From contig DASPFV010000197.1 of the NCBI GenBank assembly GCA_035620975.1, positions 1-24,651 on the forward strand: a stretch of DNA of 24,651 nt, in the 5' to 3' direction. The DNA comes from DASPFV01 sp035620975 (GTDB lineage: Bacteria; Acidobacteriota; Vicinamibacteria; Vicinamibacterales; 2-12-FULL-66-21). Under the pieces are notes generated by a model. The model worked only from the letters and a program-made list of their open reading frames with translations, made no database searches and was not told the origin of the DNA. How positions within the stretch are numbered: position 1 is the first letter of the stretch; the number at the start of each line of letters is the position of its first letter. Shown here piece by piece: positions 17,712 to 24,651 of this stretch. The position numbers and the translations under genes were made by a program.

Positions 17712-19166
17712 ATGCGGCTTCCCATCGTCCTGCACCTCATCGGGATCATCCTGCGACTCTTCGGCCTGATGTTCCTCGGGCCTTTCGCCGTCGCATGGTA
17801 CCACGCGGAGCTCCGCGACGCGCTGGCATTCGGGATCTCGGGGCTGGCCGCTGCCGTCCTGGGCCACATCATGATCCGGTCGAGCGCCGGAGGCGGCGAC
17901 GACCTCCGTCGCGTCGAAGGCCTGGCGGTCGTGGCGGCTACCTGGCTCCTCGTCGCGCACGCGGCCGCGGCCCCTTACGTGCTCGTCGGCATGAGCCCCG
18001 TCGACGCGCTCTTCGAGTCGATGTCAGGCCTCACGACCACCGGCGCCACCGTCATCCGCGACTTCAGCCAGTTCGGCCGGGGCGTGTTCTTCTGGCGCTC
18101 GATGACCCAGTGGCTCGGCGGGATGGGAGTGATCGCGCTGTTCGTCGCCGTCCTGCCGCGATTGTCGATAGGCGGGCGCCAGCTCTTTTTCGCGGAGGCG
18201 CCCGGTCCGACGGACGAGAAGCTGACGCCGCAGATTCGCAAGACGGCCGCCGCGCTCTGGGCCGTCTACGCCGCCCTCACCGCTGCAGAGATCGTGGCGC
18301 TGGCCCTCGTCGGTATGCCGTTGTTCGATGCCACGTGCAACGCCTTCACCACGCTCGCGGCGGGCGGGTTCTCGCCGCACCCGCTGTCGATCATGGGATA
18401 CGGGAACCCGGCGGCCGAATGGATCATCACCTTCTTCATGCTGGCGGCGGGCGCGAACTTCGCGCTCCATTACCGGCTGTTCCGTGGCGAGGGCCGAGTC
18501 TTCGTGCGGGACGAGGAGTTCCGTGCGTATCTTGGTATCGTCATCGTCTCGACGGCGCTCCTCGTCTGGCTGCTCGGGTCCGGCAGCGGAGCGCTCTGGG
18601 ACCGCGTGCGTGTCGCGGTGTTTCAGGTCACCTCGATCCTCACGACCACGGGGTACGCCAGCGTGGACTTCCAGCTCTGGAGCGACCAGGCCAAGATGGT
18701 GCTCTTCATCCTGATGTTCATCGGCGGGTGCGCAGGCTCCGCCTCGGGCGGCCCGAAAGTCGTCAGGCAAGTACTCATCGCCCGGTACACCTTACTCGAG
18801 CTCCGGCGGACGATCCATCCGCGCGGGGTGCTGCCCGTCAAGCTCGGCGGACGCGTCGTACCGGACGACGTCATGCGCGGTGTGCTCGTGTTCTTCCTCT
18901 TCTACCTGCTCGTGTTCGCCGTCTGCGCGTTCGTCGTGGTTGCCCTCGGCGCGGACCTCGTCACCGGCATCACCGCCGCCATCGCCACACTGGGAAACAC
19001 CGGGCCGGGATTCGGCGCGGTCGGCCCGATGTCCCACTTCGGCGACCTGCATCCGGTGTCGAAGATCGTGCTGACCGCAGCGATGTGGATCGGCCGCCTG
19101 GAGGTCCTCACGGTCCTGGCCCTGCTGCGGCCCGAGGTCTGGCGGACGACCAGGTGGAGTTCCTGA
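17712..19166 (+). CDS. trkH: Trk potassium transporter membrane subunit TrkH
   Basis: A 484-aa integral membrane protein forming the potassium pore. All four pore-loop filter sequences are present: GLTTTGAT (Gly111), TLAAGGFSPH (Gly218/219), LTTTGYASVDF (Gly314) and ATLGNTGPGFG (Gly431). About ten membrane segments surround them. The conserved GRLEVLTVLALLRPEVW closes the protein. The ATG lies 6 nt after the trkA stop without a Shine-Dalgarno sequence, so the two form an operon. A degraded second copy of its 3' end lies at about 22945-23110, before the intact downstream membrane gene. Confidence 0.95.
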   Translation: MRLPIVLHLIGIILRLFGLMFLGPFAVAWYHAELRDALAFGISGLAAAVLGHIMIRSSAGGGDDLRRVEGLAVVAATWLLVAHAAAAPYVLVGMSPVDALFESMSGLTTTGATVIRDFSQFGRGVFFWRSMTQWLGGMGVIALFVAVLPRLSIGGRQLFFAEAPGPTDEKLTPQIRKTAAALWAVYAALTAAEIVALALVGMPLFDATCNAFTTLAAGGFSPHPLSIMGYGNPAAEWIITFFMLAAGANFALHYRLFRGEGRVFVRDEEFRAYLGIVIVSTALLVWLLGSGSGALWDRVRVAVFQVTSILTTTGYASVDFQLWSDQAKMVLFILMFIGGCAGSASGGPKVVRQVLIARYTLLELRRTIHPRGVLPVKLGGRVVPDDVMRGVLVFFLFYLLVFAVCAFVVVALGADLVTGITAAIATLGNTGPGFGAVGPMSHFGDLHPVSKIVLTAAMWIGRLEVLTVLALLRPEVWRTTRWSS

Positions 19167-19172
19167 CGCCGA

Positions 19173-19317
19173 CCGTCATGGCCGGCGCAGGCCCGAGCGA
19201 ATAGAATCCCTCCAGTGATCCATGTCCTCCTGGCTGCGCTCGCGCTGGGCGCCCTGAGCACGTTCGGGGACTTCGTCTGGGCTGCGCTCGAGCTGCGGCA
19301 CCGGATGGGGTACGGCC
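19173..19317 (+). repeat. Left copy of a 145-bp near-perfect direct repeat
   Basis: This segment matches 23121-23265 at 143 of 145 positions (differences at 19200 and 19219). It covers the end of the trkH 3' flank, a TAGAAT hexamer and the first 103 bp of the small membrane-protein gene. At 19318 the match stops abruptly and the sequence switches to a reversed DUF2207 fragment. Confidence 0.93.
19215..19317 (+). pseudogene. Truncated copy of the small membrane-protein gene
   Basis: The first 34 codons (MIHVLLAALALGALSTFGDF and on through RHRMGYG) are the same as the intact gene at 23163 except Thr2 to Ile. After 19317 the frame runs on to 19745 by reading antisense through the DUF2207 fragment, giving a chimeric open frame of 176 codons with no sense beyond residue 34. 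The native promoter-like TAGAAT (19202-19207) is kept, so a fusion peptide may still be transcribed. It stands in the position directly after trkH where the intact gene presumably once began. Confidence 0.88.
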
Positions 19318-19618
19318 GCGCGGCCGTCCATGCTGGCGCCGAGCGCGTCGATGCCGTCCGTGCGCCGCGTCGGGATCTCGGAAGACGCGCTCGAACGTGC
19401 CGTCTTGAAGCGAAAGACGACGGTCTCGGTCACCTCGATGTCGCCGCCGGGTCGCACGCGGATGGGCTGTCGAACCGTTCGGCACTGCATGTCTTCGCCG
19501 CGGTTGGGGCAGCGACGCCCAGGACTGTAAGTACGACTGCGGCGCGAAACGAAACTCGACTGACACGGCGTGTGATCAGAGGCCGGCAACCGTCGACTGT
19601 TCGAACCGTCATGGACAT
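19318..19618 (-). pseudogene. Broken 5' fragment of a second DUF2207 gene
   Basis: The minus strand opens M-S-M-T and has a good signal peptide ending APTAAKTCSAERFDS, aligning with the intact protein (M-S-M-S ... APAAAKTYSAERFDS). By eye, DNA from 19318 to about 19495 matches 15913 to about 16094 at close to 88%. Three deletions of 2, 1 and 1 nt break the frame. The match ends exactly at 19318, about codon 104 of the intact gene, where the membrane-gene stump begins. The signal-peptide region has diverged more than the rest but stayed in frame, which suggests it was once a working gene of a related lineage. Confidence 0.88.
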
Positions 19619-19934
19619 CCTGCCCCGCTCGCTCGCGGAGTGGACCGGTCGGCCCGCGAATTCTGGTGGCGCGTTACGAAACCCGACAGAACGCCGGACG
19701 CAAGGCGACCGAGGAACGTCGGCATTTCTGCGATGCGCCGAATGATCAATCCGCAGATCTTGCACGTGGATGCCGGGATCCTCCGAGCATTCTGACCACG
19801 ACGCCCTCTGCTGCACGGAACATCCCACCGCGCGGATGCGGGCAACCGCCGCGCCCGAGCCATCACCGGCAGTTGATATCATGCGCCACCGAAGTACCCC
19901 TGCCCATTGCGGTCGCTGGTGGAGCCGGTTCACG
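19619..19934. other. Gap before the glycosyltransferase gene, no gene recognised
   Basis: I see no supported coding region in these 316 bp. They would correspond to the trkA promoter and 5' end if the segment were a simple duplicate, but no trkA sequence is recognisable. The in-frame ATG at 19881 is a possible alternative start for the next gene. It is less likely because the conserved N-terminal membrane helix begins right after 19935. Confidence 0.5.
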
Positions 19935-21506
19935 ATGACGCAGGCAGACCGGGTCCTCCTGATGGTGATCGTCGCGATCGCGGGCGCCGTCCGCCTGTGG
20001 GGCATTTCGTTCGGTCTGCCGCACAGTGAAACGAGACCCGATGAACGGCAGCTCATCAACCTGGCGATCCGCATTGCGTCCGGGGATTCGAACCCGCACT
20101 ATTTCATCTGGCCCAGTGCGCAGATGTACGCGCTGGCCGCGCTGTTCCGCGGCGGATCGTGGCTCAGTGCCTCAATCAATGGGGTCGAGCTGTCGAGACC
20201 GGATCTCCACCTGATCGCCCGTCTCTTCAGCGCAGCGCTCGGAACCGCCAGCGTCGGCCTGATCTGGATCATCGCGCGCCGATTCGAGCTGCACCGACTG
20301 GCGTCCGCTGCTGCCCTGTTTCTCGCACTCGCATACTTACACGTCCGGGACTCTCACTTCGGCACTCTGGACGTGCCGATGACGTTCGCGGTTCTTGCCG
20401 CGTTCGTCCTTCTTCCAATGCCGGAATCAAACGTCCGGCGGTTGGCGCTGTACGGGCTCGTCGCCGGGCTGGCCACCTCCGTCAAGTACAACGCCGCCGT
20501 GCTTGCGCTTCCGGCCATCTGGCTCGTCATCCGCGATGCGCTGATACTGCGGCAGAACGGACTGAGGCCGCTTGCGCACCTCGCCGCGGTCGCGCTGGCG
20601 TTCGTTGGCGGTTTTCTGATCGGAACGCCCTACGCCGTTCTCGATCCGGACGCGTTCGTCGCTGGTCTCACAGCCCTGCGCCGGCATATTGCCGACGGCC
20701 ATGTCCACGGGGGGCAGGTGCTCGCAGTCCCGGACGCGGGACGCTACTACCTCTCGGTCGTGCTGCCGGCGGCGGTAGGGTGGCCTCTGTTCACAGCAGG
20801 AATGACGGGCCTGGCATTGCTCGTCATCCGCCGCCCGCGTGAAGGCATTGCGACGGTCATTGTTCCCCTCGTCTCGCTCACAATCGCCGCGACCGGCCAG
20901 ACGGCGTTCGCGCGTTACGTCATTCCTGTCATCCCGTTTCTGTGCCTCGGTGCCGCGGAGGTCGTCTCTGCCGCTGCTGCGCGCCTCAACGCTGGCGGCC
21001 TGATGCGTCAGGTCGTCACGCTCGTGCTCCCGCTCGCATTGATCTTTCCATCAGCCTGGACCGTCGTCTGGCTCGATCTCCTGCTCGCGCGGCGCGATAA
21101 TCGCCTTGTCGCGACTGAATGGATTGAGAAGAACATTCCCGCGGGCGCGTCGATCGCGCAAACCGGATCGATCTATGGCAGGCTCCAGCTGCCGGTCGGA
21201 CGATATGCCGAATGGAGCTGGGACGAGCGCGCCGAACAGTTCGTGCGGGAAGGTCGTCCGCAGGAGGCGGGGCCGGACGTGCTCGTGGTCCAGAATTCGC
21301 CACTCACCCTGTACAGTCCGGTGCCCGCATCCTTGAAGTCCGTGGTTCGCAGCAGCTACCTTCTCGTCCAGAGCCTGCGTACGGGGATTGCGGCTGTGCC
21401 GGAGCAATACTTCGATCCGGCGGACGCATTTTACGTTCCGCTGGTCCGTGTCGACGGCATCAGACGGCCGGGTCCCGATGTTCTCGTCTACAGACGGCGG
21501 GAATAG
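19935..21506 (+). CDS. GT39/PMT-like polyprenyl-phosphate-dependent glycosyltransferase
   Basis: A 523-aa polytopic membrane protein of the GT-C fold, related to the ArnT/PMT_2 type, which transfers a sugar from a lipid-phosphate donor on the outer face of the inner membrane. Helix 1 (about 7-28) leads into SFGLPHSETRPDE; the acidic pair Asp36/Glu37 is where GT-C enzymes keep the catalytic acid. RDSHFGTLDVPMTF (about 138-151) is the second typical loop. Roughly ten helices follow, then a soluble C-terminal part from DNRLVATEWIEKNIPAGASIAQ onward. The ATG at 19935 has GGAG 10 nt upstream. It is followed 12 bp later by another membrane gene. Both lie between the duplicated DUF2207/trkH scars, so they look inserted. 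The acceptor is unknown. Confidence 0.8.
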   Translation: MTQADRVLLMVIVAIAGAVRLWGISFGLPHSETRPDERQLINLAIRIASGDSNPHYFIWPSAQMYALAALFRGGSWLSASINGVELSRPDLHLIARLFSAALGTASVGLIWIIARRFELHRLASAAALFLALAYLHVRDSHFGTLDVPMTFAVLAAFVLLPMPESNVRRLALYGLVAGLATSVKYNAAVLALPAIWLVIRDALILRQNGLRPLAHLAAVALAFVGGFLIGTPYAVLDPDAFVAGLTALRRHIADGHVHGGQVLAVPDAGRYYLSVVLPAAVGWPLFTAGMTGLALLVIRRPREGIATVIVPLVSLTIAATGQTAFARYVIPVIPFLCLGAAEVVSAAAARLNAGGLMRQVVTLVLPLALIFPSAWTVVWLDLLLARRDNRLVATEWIEKNIPAGASIAQTGSIYGRLQLPVGRYAEWSWDERAEQFVREGRPQEAGPDVLVVQNSPLTLYSPVPASLKSVVRSSYLLVQSLRTGIAAVPEQYFDPADAFYVPLVRVDGIRRPGPDVLVYRRRE

Positions 21507-21518
21507 CAGCTGCGGTTC

Positions 21519-22892
21519 ATGCGGACCCGCTTGCCTCGGCTCAGTCCACAGGGGTCGCGTGCCGGAAGGACATCACGGGATACCCTGATCGCCGGCGCGC
21601 TCGCTGTCGCGATGTGCCTCGTCTTCAATGCCAACGGCCGCGAGATCCCGAGCTTCGATTCGCAGCCTGCCAAGTTCGCCGCGATTGAGTTCGCGCGTCG
21701 CGGAACCCTGCGGCTCAACCACGTGGTCGGGGCCACCCCCTTGCTGGCCGAGCGATCCGGCTTTGCGCGGGACCGTGAGGGTAACTACCGTTCGGCTTAT
21801 CCTGCGCCGTCGTCGGTCGTGGCTGGCGGCCTGGCCTGGCTCCTCTCGGCAGCTGGTCTCATTGACCTCGGTTCGCCTGCCGCACCGAGCCTCGTGGCCA
21901 AGCTGACCGCCTCGGCTCTGGCGGCGTTGGCCGTGTCGCTGGCGTTCGTCTGTGCGCGGGCGCGCCTTCGGCGGGGGGCAGCGCTCTGTGTGGCAGTGGG
22001 TTTCGGTCTCGGCACGAACATGTGGGCCACCGTGGGTCAGACGCTCTGGCAGCAGGAGACCGCGTTGTGCGCCCTGATGGGGGCCGTTGCCCTGATGTCA
22101 TCCAACCTCGGTGCAAGCCTGGCGCGCGGCGTACTGACTGGAGCGTGTCTTGGAGTGGCCGGAGCTGCGCGACCGCAGCTCGCACCCACCATCGCGGTCA
22201 TGTCGACCGCGCTTCTTGCACGCTACGGCTGTCGCTGGCGTGCTCTGCTGCCCGCTGCGCCGGTTGCGGTGGCGGCCGCGACCGCGATCGGGCTGAACGT
22301 GCACTGGTTCGGACACCCGCTGGGCGCGGTCCCGATGCTGGAAGCGCTGCACCCGAAGGTCCACCGTGTCTACGGCAGCACCGGTGGAGACATCTGGTCT
22401 GCTGCGCTTGGTCTCCTGTTCAGTCCGAGCCGCGGGTTGCTGGTGTTCAGCCCGATCGTCCTCGTCGCGATCGGCTCGGTGGCGACAGTCCGCCGGGAGG
22501 GGTGGTCATCCGATCTGCTCTGGTGCTGGATGGCAGCAGCTGTGCAGTTCCTCTTCTACGCTTCGTACACGGTCTGGTGGGGTGGACACACCTACGGCCC
22601 ACGGTACGCGCTGGATCTGCTCCCGGCCCTGGTGCCCCTTGGAGCGGCGGGACTCGCGGTCGTTCCGGCGCGACCGGTTCTGCGGATTGCGCTGGCGGCC
22701 GCGCTGGGCTGGTCGATCGCCGTCGCGGGCACCGGCGCGTTCGTCTACCCTGCAGAACGCTGGAACACGGAACCTGCGAGCGTCGATTTCCATCATGAGC
22801 GTCTGTGGGACTGGTCAGATTCCCAGATCCGACGCGCCTGGCAGACAGGACCGAGCCCGCAAAACTTCTCCCTCTTCGGAGATCGGAACTGA
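21519..22892 (+). CDS. Polytopic membrane protein, possible GT-C-like, function unknown
   Basis: A 457-aa protein with about nine to ten predicted membrane helices. After a basic N-terminus and helix 1 comes an extracytoplasmic loop with SFDSQPAKFAAIEFARRGTL, then FARDREGNYRSAYPAPSSV. The centre has GLLFSPSRGLLVFSPIVL, and near the C-terminus TVWWGGHTYGPRYALDLLPALVPL. Such GPRY..DLLP stretches occur in uncharacterised membrane proteins beside glycosyltransferases. It lacks an obvious Asp-Asp/Asp-Glu catalytic pair in loop 1 but has acidic Asp in SFDSQ. The start lies 12 bp after the glycosyltransferase stop with no Shine-Dalgarno sequence; they are likely co-transcribed and may act together on a lipid-linked glycan. 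The function is not established. Confidence 0.75.
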   Translation: MRTRLPRLSPQGSRAGRTSRDTLIAGALAVAMCLVFNANGREIPSFDSQPAKFAAIEFARRGTLRLNHVVGATPLLAERSGFARDREGNYRSAYPAPSSVVAGGLAWLLSAAGLIDLGSPAAPSLVAKLTASALAALAVSLAFVCARARLRRGAALCVAVGFGLGTNMWATVGQTLWQQETALCALMGAVALMSSNLGASLARGVLTGACLGVAGAARPQLAPTIAVMSTALLARYGCRWRALLPAAPVAVAAATAIGLNVHWFGHPLGAVPMLEALHPKVHRVYGSTGGDIWSAALGLLFSPSRGLLVFSPIVLVAIGSVATVRREGWSSDLLWCWMAAAVQFLFYASYTVWWGGHTYGPRYALDLLPALVPLGAAGLAVVPARPVLRIALAAALGWSIAVAGTGAFVYPAERWNTEPASVDFHHERLWDWSDSQIRRAWQTGPSPQNFSLFGDRN

Positions 22893-22944
22893 TGGACGGA
22901 GCTCAGCGCGTCGAGCAGCGGATCGCGTGGCATGGCAAACACTG

Positions 22945-23110
22945 CATGAGGCAATCGGGCTGCGGTTCGGCGCGGTGGCCCCATGGTCCTCCTCGACGGC
23001 CGCGCCCGGCCGCGAAGATCGCGCCGACGGCAGCGATGTGGATCGGCTTGTGAAGTCTTCACCGACCTGGCGCGTAGGCGCCAGGTCTGACGGACGACCT
23101 GATGGCGTCC
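22945..23110 (+). pseudogene. Degraded 3' end of a second trkH
   Basis: From about 22945 the sequence tracks trkH from about 18990: a shared TTCGGCGCGGT, then KIAPTAAMWIG (frame ending 23053) against KIVLTAAMWIG in TrkH, then GAAGTCTTCAC and GGTCTGACGGACGACC against GAGGTCCTCAC and GGTCTGGCGGACGACC. Similarity is roughly 65-70% by eye with indels and in-frame stops, so it cannot be functional. It lies directly before the 145-bp repeat, just as the real trkH end does upstream. The piece between 22893 and 22945 may be a more eroded part of the same relic. Confidence 0.75.
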
Positions 23111-23120
23111 CTCACCGTGG

Positions 23121-23265
23121 CCGTCATGGCCGGCGCAGGCCCGAGCGCATAGAATCCCTCCAGTGACCCATGTCCTCCTGGCTGCGCTCGCGCTGGGCGC
23201 CCTGAGCACGTTCGGGGACTTCGTCTGGGCTGCGCTCGAGCTGCGGCACCGGATGGGGTACGGCC
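23121..23265 (+). repeat. Right copy of the 145-bp direct repeat
   Basis: It matches 19173-19317 at 143 of 145 positions. Here the sequence continues past 23265 into the rest of an intact gene, so this is the copy joined to the native downstream sequence. Confidence 0.93.
23150..23155 (+). promoter_or_regulatory. Possible -10 box for the small membrane-protein gene
   Basis: TAGAAT lies 7 nt before the GTG start. If it is a -10 element, the transcript would begin at or next to the start codon, fitting the absence of a Shine-Dalgarno sequence and suggesting a leaderless mRNA. It is kept unchanged in the left repeat at 19202-19207. Confidence 0.35.
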
Positions 23266-23687
23266 TGGCGCACGGGGCGGCCATCTGTCTGGCCATTGGC
23301 GCCGCCGTCGGTCTGCGGCACGGCCGTACGGGCGCCGGCGCAGCCGCCGGTCCGGTGATCGGTCTCGCGGCTGCCGGCGGCTTCTACCTGCTTGCCCCCT
23401 GGCTCCGCTACTCCGCGATGTTCCCGATGTGGATGTTCTTCTGGATCTGTTTCGCCCTCCTGCAGGCGCGCCTCGGGCCCGAGCGCAGCCTGGCCATGGC
23501 GTTCGCCCGGGGCCTGATCGCGGCCGTGCTGTCCGGCCTGGCCTTCTACGCCATTTCGGGGATCTGGACGCGGCCGGCGCCGGGAGGGCCCGACTACCTC
23601 CGGCACTTCCTGTCCTGGACCATCGCATTCCTTCCGGGATTCGCGGCGCTGTTCCTGTTCAGCCCCCGGGGGTCCCGACGCGTCTGA
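23163..23687 (+). CDS. Small integral membrane protein, function unknown
   Basis: A 174-aa protein with about five hydrophobic segments (near 3-20, 36-50, 62-82, 86-102, 116-134 and a C-terminal one at about 148-166) and short basic loops. No catalytic motif is visible. The GTG at 23163 (M-T-H-V-L-L-A-A-L) is the only start that keeps the first helix; no Shine-Dalgarno sequence is present. Its 5' end is duplicated after trkH (19215-19317), so it was probably the third gene of a trkA-trkH operon before rearrangement, hinting at a role linked to potassium or ion homeostasis. That link is inference. It converges with the kbl-like gene, leaving 6 bp between them. Confidence 0.75.
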   Translation: MTHVLLAALALGALSTFGDFVWAALELRHRMGYGLAHGAAICLAIGAAVGLRHGRTGAGAAAGPVIGLAAAGGFYLLAPWLRYSAMFPMWMFFWICFALLQARLGPERSLAMAFARGLIAAVLSGLAFYAISGIWTRPAPGGPDYLRHFLSWTIAFLPGFAALFLFSPRGSRRV

Positions 23688-23693
23688 GCCCGG

Positions 23694-24651
23694 TCACGCG
23701 CCCTTCAGGGCGTCCAGCGCCGAGAGCACTTCGTCGATGTCGGCCGCCGAGTGCGCCGCGTTGATCTGGAACCGGATCGTCTCGTCGCCGCGCGGCACCA
23801 CCGGAAACGTCAGCCCCACCGCGAGGATGCCGCGGTCGAACAGCCCCCGTACGAGCGCGCGCGTGCGGCCGGTGTCGCGGACGAGCAGCGGCACCACGGG
23901 GTGCGGGCCGGGGATGGACTCCAGGCCGAGCGCGGCCAGGCCCTTCCGGAACTGCTCGGTGCGCGCCTTCAGCTGCCCCAGCCGGTTCCGGCCCTCGGCG
24001 CTGTCGGCCACGTCGATGGCCTTGATTGCCGCCGCGCTGTCGGCCGCGCCGAGCGGGTTCGTGTAGGTGTAGGTGTCGGCCTTCTGGCGCACGGCTTCCA
24101 TCAGCTCCGGGCTGCCGGCGACGAACCCGCCGTTGACGCCGAACGCCTTGCCGAACGTGCCTGCGAGAATGTCGACGCCGGCGCCGCAGTGCTCCTCGGT
24201 GCCGCGTCCCGTGGCGCCGTAGGCGCCGACGCCATGCGAGTCGTCCATCACCGTGACCACGCCATCGCGGAACCTGTCGTCGTGCGGTCGAACGGCGTCG
24301 AGGATCGGCCGCAGCGGAGCGTGGTCCCCCCGCATGCTGAAGATGCCGTCGAAGATGACGACGACGCGCCCGGCGTCGGGGGGGACGGCGGCGAGATGCC
24401 GCTCGAGATCCTGCACGTCGTTGTGCCGGAAGATCGCACGCTGGTTCGACGGCACGTTCGCGATGCGCATCGCCCGGATGATGCAGTTATGGTTCAGCTC
24501 GTCGCCCACCCACCACGTGTCGGACCCCGACAGCGTGATGGCCGTTCCGAGCACGGTCGTGTAGGCGGAGTTGAAGATTCTGGCCGACGGGCGGCCGACG
24601 AACCGCGCGATGCGCTCTTCGAGCGCCCGATGCGGCGCGAAGGTGCCGTCG
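23694..24651 (-). CDS. kbl: Alpha-oxoamine synthase, probable 2-amino-3-ketobutyrate CoA ligase (C-terminal part)
   Basis: About 318 residues of a PLP-dependent fold-type I enzyme are present; the N-terminus lies beyond the right edge, since the frame is open through the last base. Kbl cleaves 2-amino-3-ketobutyrate with CoA to glycine and acetyl-CoA in threonine degradation. Visible family features are FNSAYTTVLGTAI, DGIFSMRGDHAPL, DDSHGVGAYGATGRGTEEH, the PLP-lysine motif AGTFGKAFGVNGG (Lys codon at about 24147-24149), and the C-terminal TFPVVPRGDETIRFQINAAH. SMxGD...PL and the terminal VVPxG...IRFQ fit Kbl better than BioF or ALAS, but the subfamilies are close. The next downstream feature is the convergent small membrane gene. 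Confidence 0.85.
   Translation of the reverse strand, partial: DGTFAPHRALEERIARFVGRPSARIFNSAYTTVLGTAITLSGSDTWWVGDELNHNCIIRAMRIANVPSNQRAIFRHNDVQDLERHLAAVPPDAGRVVVIFDGIFSMRGDHAPLRPILDAVRPHDDRFRDGVVTVMDDSHGVGAYGATGRGTEEHCGAGVDILAGTFGKAFGVNGGFVAGSPELMEAVRQKADTYTYTNPLGAADSAAAIKAIDVADSAEGRNRLGQLKARTEQFRKGLAALGLESIPGPHPVVPLLVRDTGRTRALVRGLFDRGILAVGLTFPVVPRGDETIRFQINAAHSAADIDEVLSALDALKGA

Noticed and set aside
19173..23265. Insertion sequence or composite transposon
   Set aside because: No transposase, terminal inverted repeats or short target duplication is visible; the flanking repeats are long, direct and composed of host gene sequence, pointing to recombination.

Overview
The window is GC-rich chromosomal DNA from a free-living bacterium. 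I infer Acidobacteriota, most likely Vicinamibacteria-like. The reasons are the tig-clpP-clpX-lon-engB-rho order, the exported glucose/sorbosone-type dehydrogenase, the DUF2207 protein, the many genes without a clear Shine-Dalgarno sequence, and the heptanucleotide repeats between genes. The taxonomic call is inference; no rRNA gene is present.

Region 1 (1-8117, all minus strand) is a proteostasis and housekeeping block. Read in the direction of transcription it is tRNA-Leu(UAG), trigger factor, ClpP, ClpX, Lon, the ribosome-assembly GTPase EngB/YsxC, and transcription terminator Rho, whose last few codons lie off the left edge. Short degenerate heptad repeats and hairpins fill several of the gaps between these genes.

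Region 2 (8382-12926, plus strand) holds a small exported protein with Gly/Thr/Ser/Ala-rich inserts and a good intrinsic terminator, then an ergothioneine-type pair (EgtB-like sulfoxide synthase and EgtD histidine N-alpha-methyltransferase), then a secreted PQQ-type glucose/sorbosone dehydrogenase-like protein. The last gene converges with a WYL-domain regulator and overlaps it by 11 bp.

Region 3 (12916-14497) is a compact divergent unit. The WYL regulator is on the minus strand. On the plus strand are two overlapping tiny genes of 76 and 69 aa, the second with a C-x2-H-x2-C-x2-C cluster. A perfect 6+6 inverted repeat lies in the 75-bp gap between them. I do not recognise the small proteins; this is a candidate uncharacterised regulated module.

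Region 4 (14505-23687) has a DUF2207 membrane protein divergent from the potassium uptake pair trkA-trkH. The small membrane-protein gene that should follow trkH appears twice: as a 103-bp stump right after trkH (19215-19317), and intact 3948 bp downstream (23163-23687). The stump is fused to a broken, reversed 5' fragment of a second DUF2207 gene. A degraded trkH 3' end sits just before the intact copy. Between these scars lie two plus-strand membrane genes: a GT39/PMT-like glycosyltransferase and a polytopic protein of unknown function. This is best read as a tandem duplication or Campbell-type integration of the DUF2207-trkA-trkH-membrane-gene block, in which the second copy's interior is now the glycosyltransferase pair. 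It is the most unusual structure in the window.

Region 5 (23694-24651, minus strand) is the C-terminal part of a PLP-dependent alpha-oxoamine synthase, probably Kbl (2-amino-3-ketobutyrate CoA ligase).
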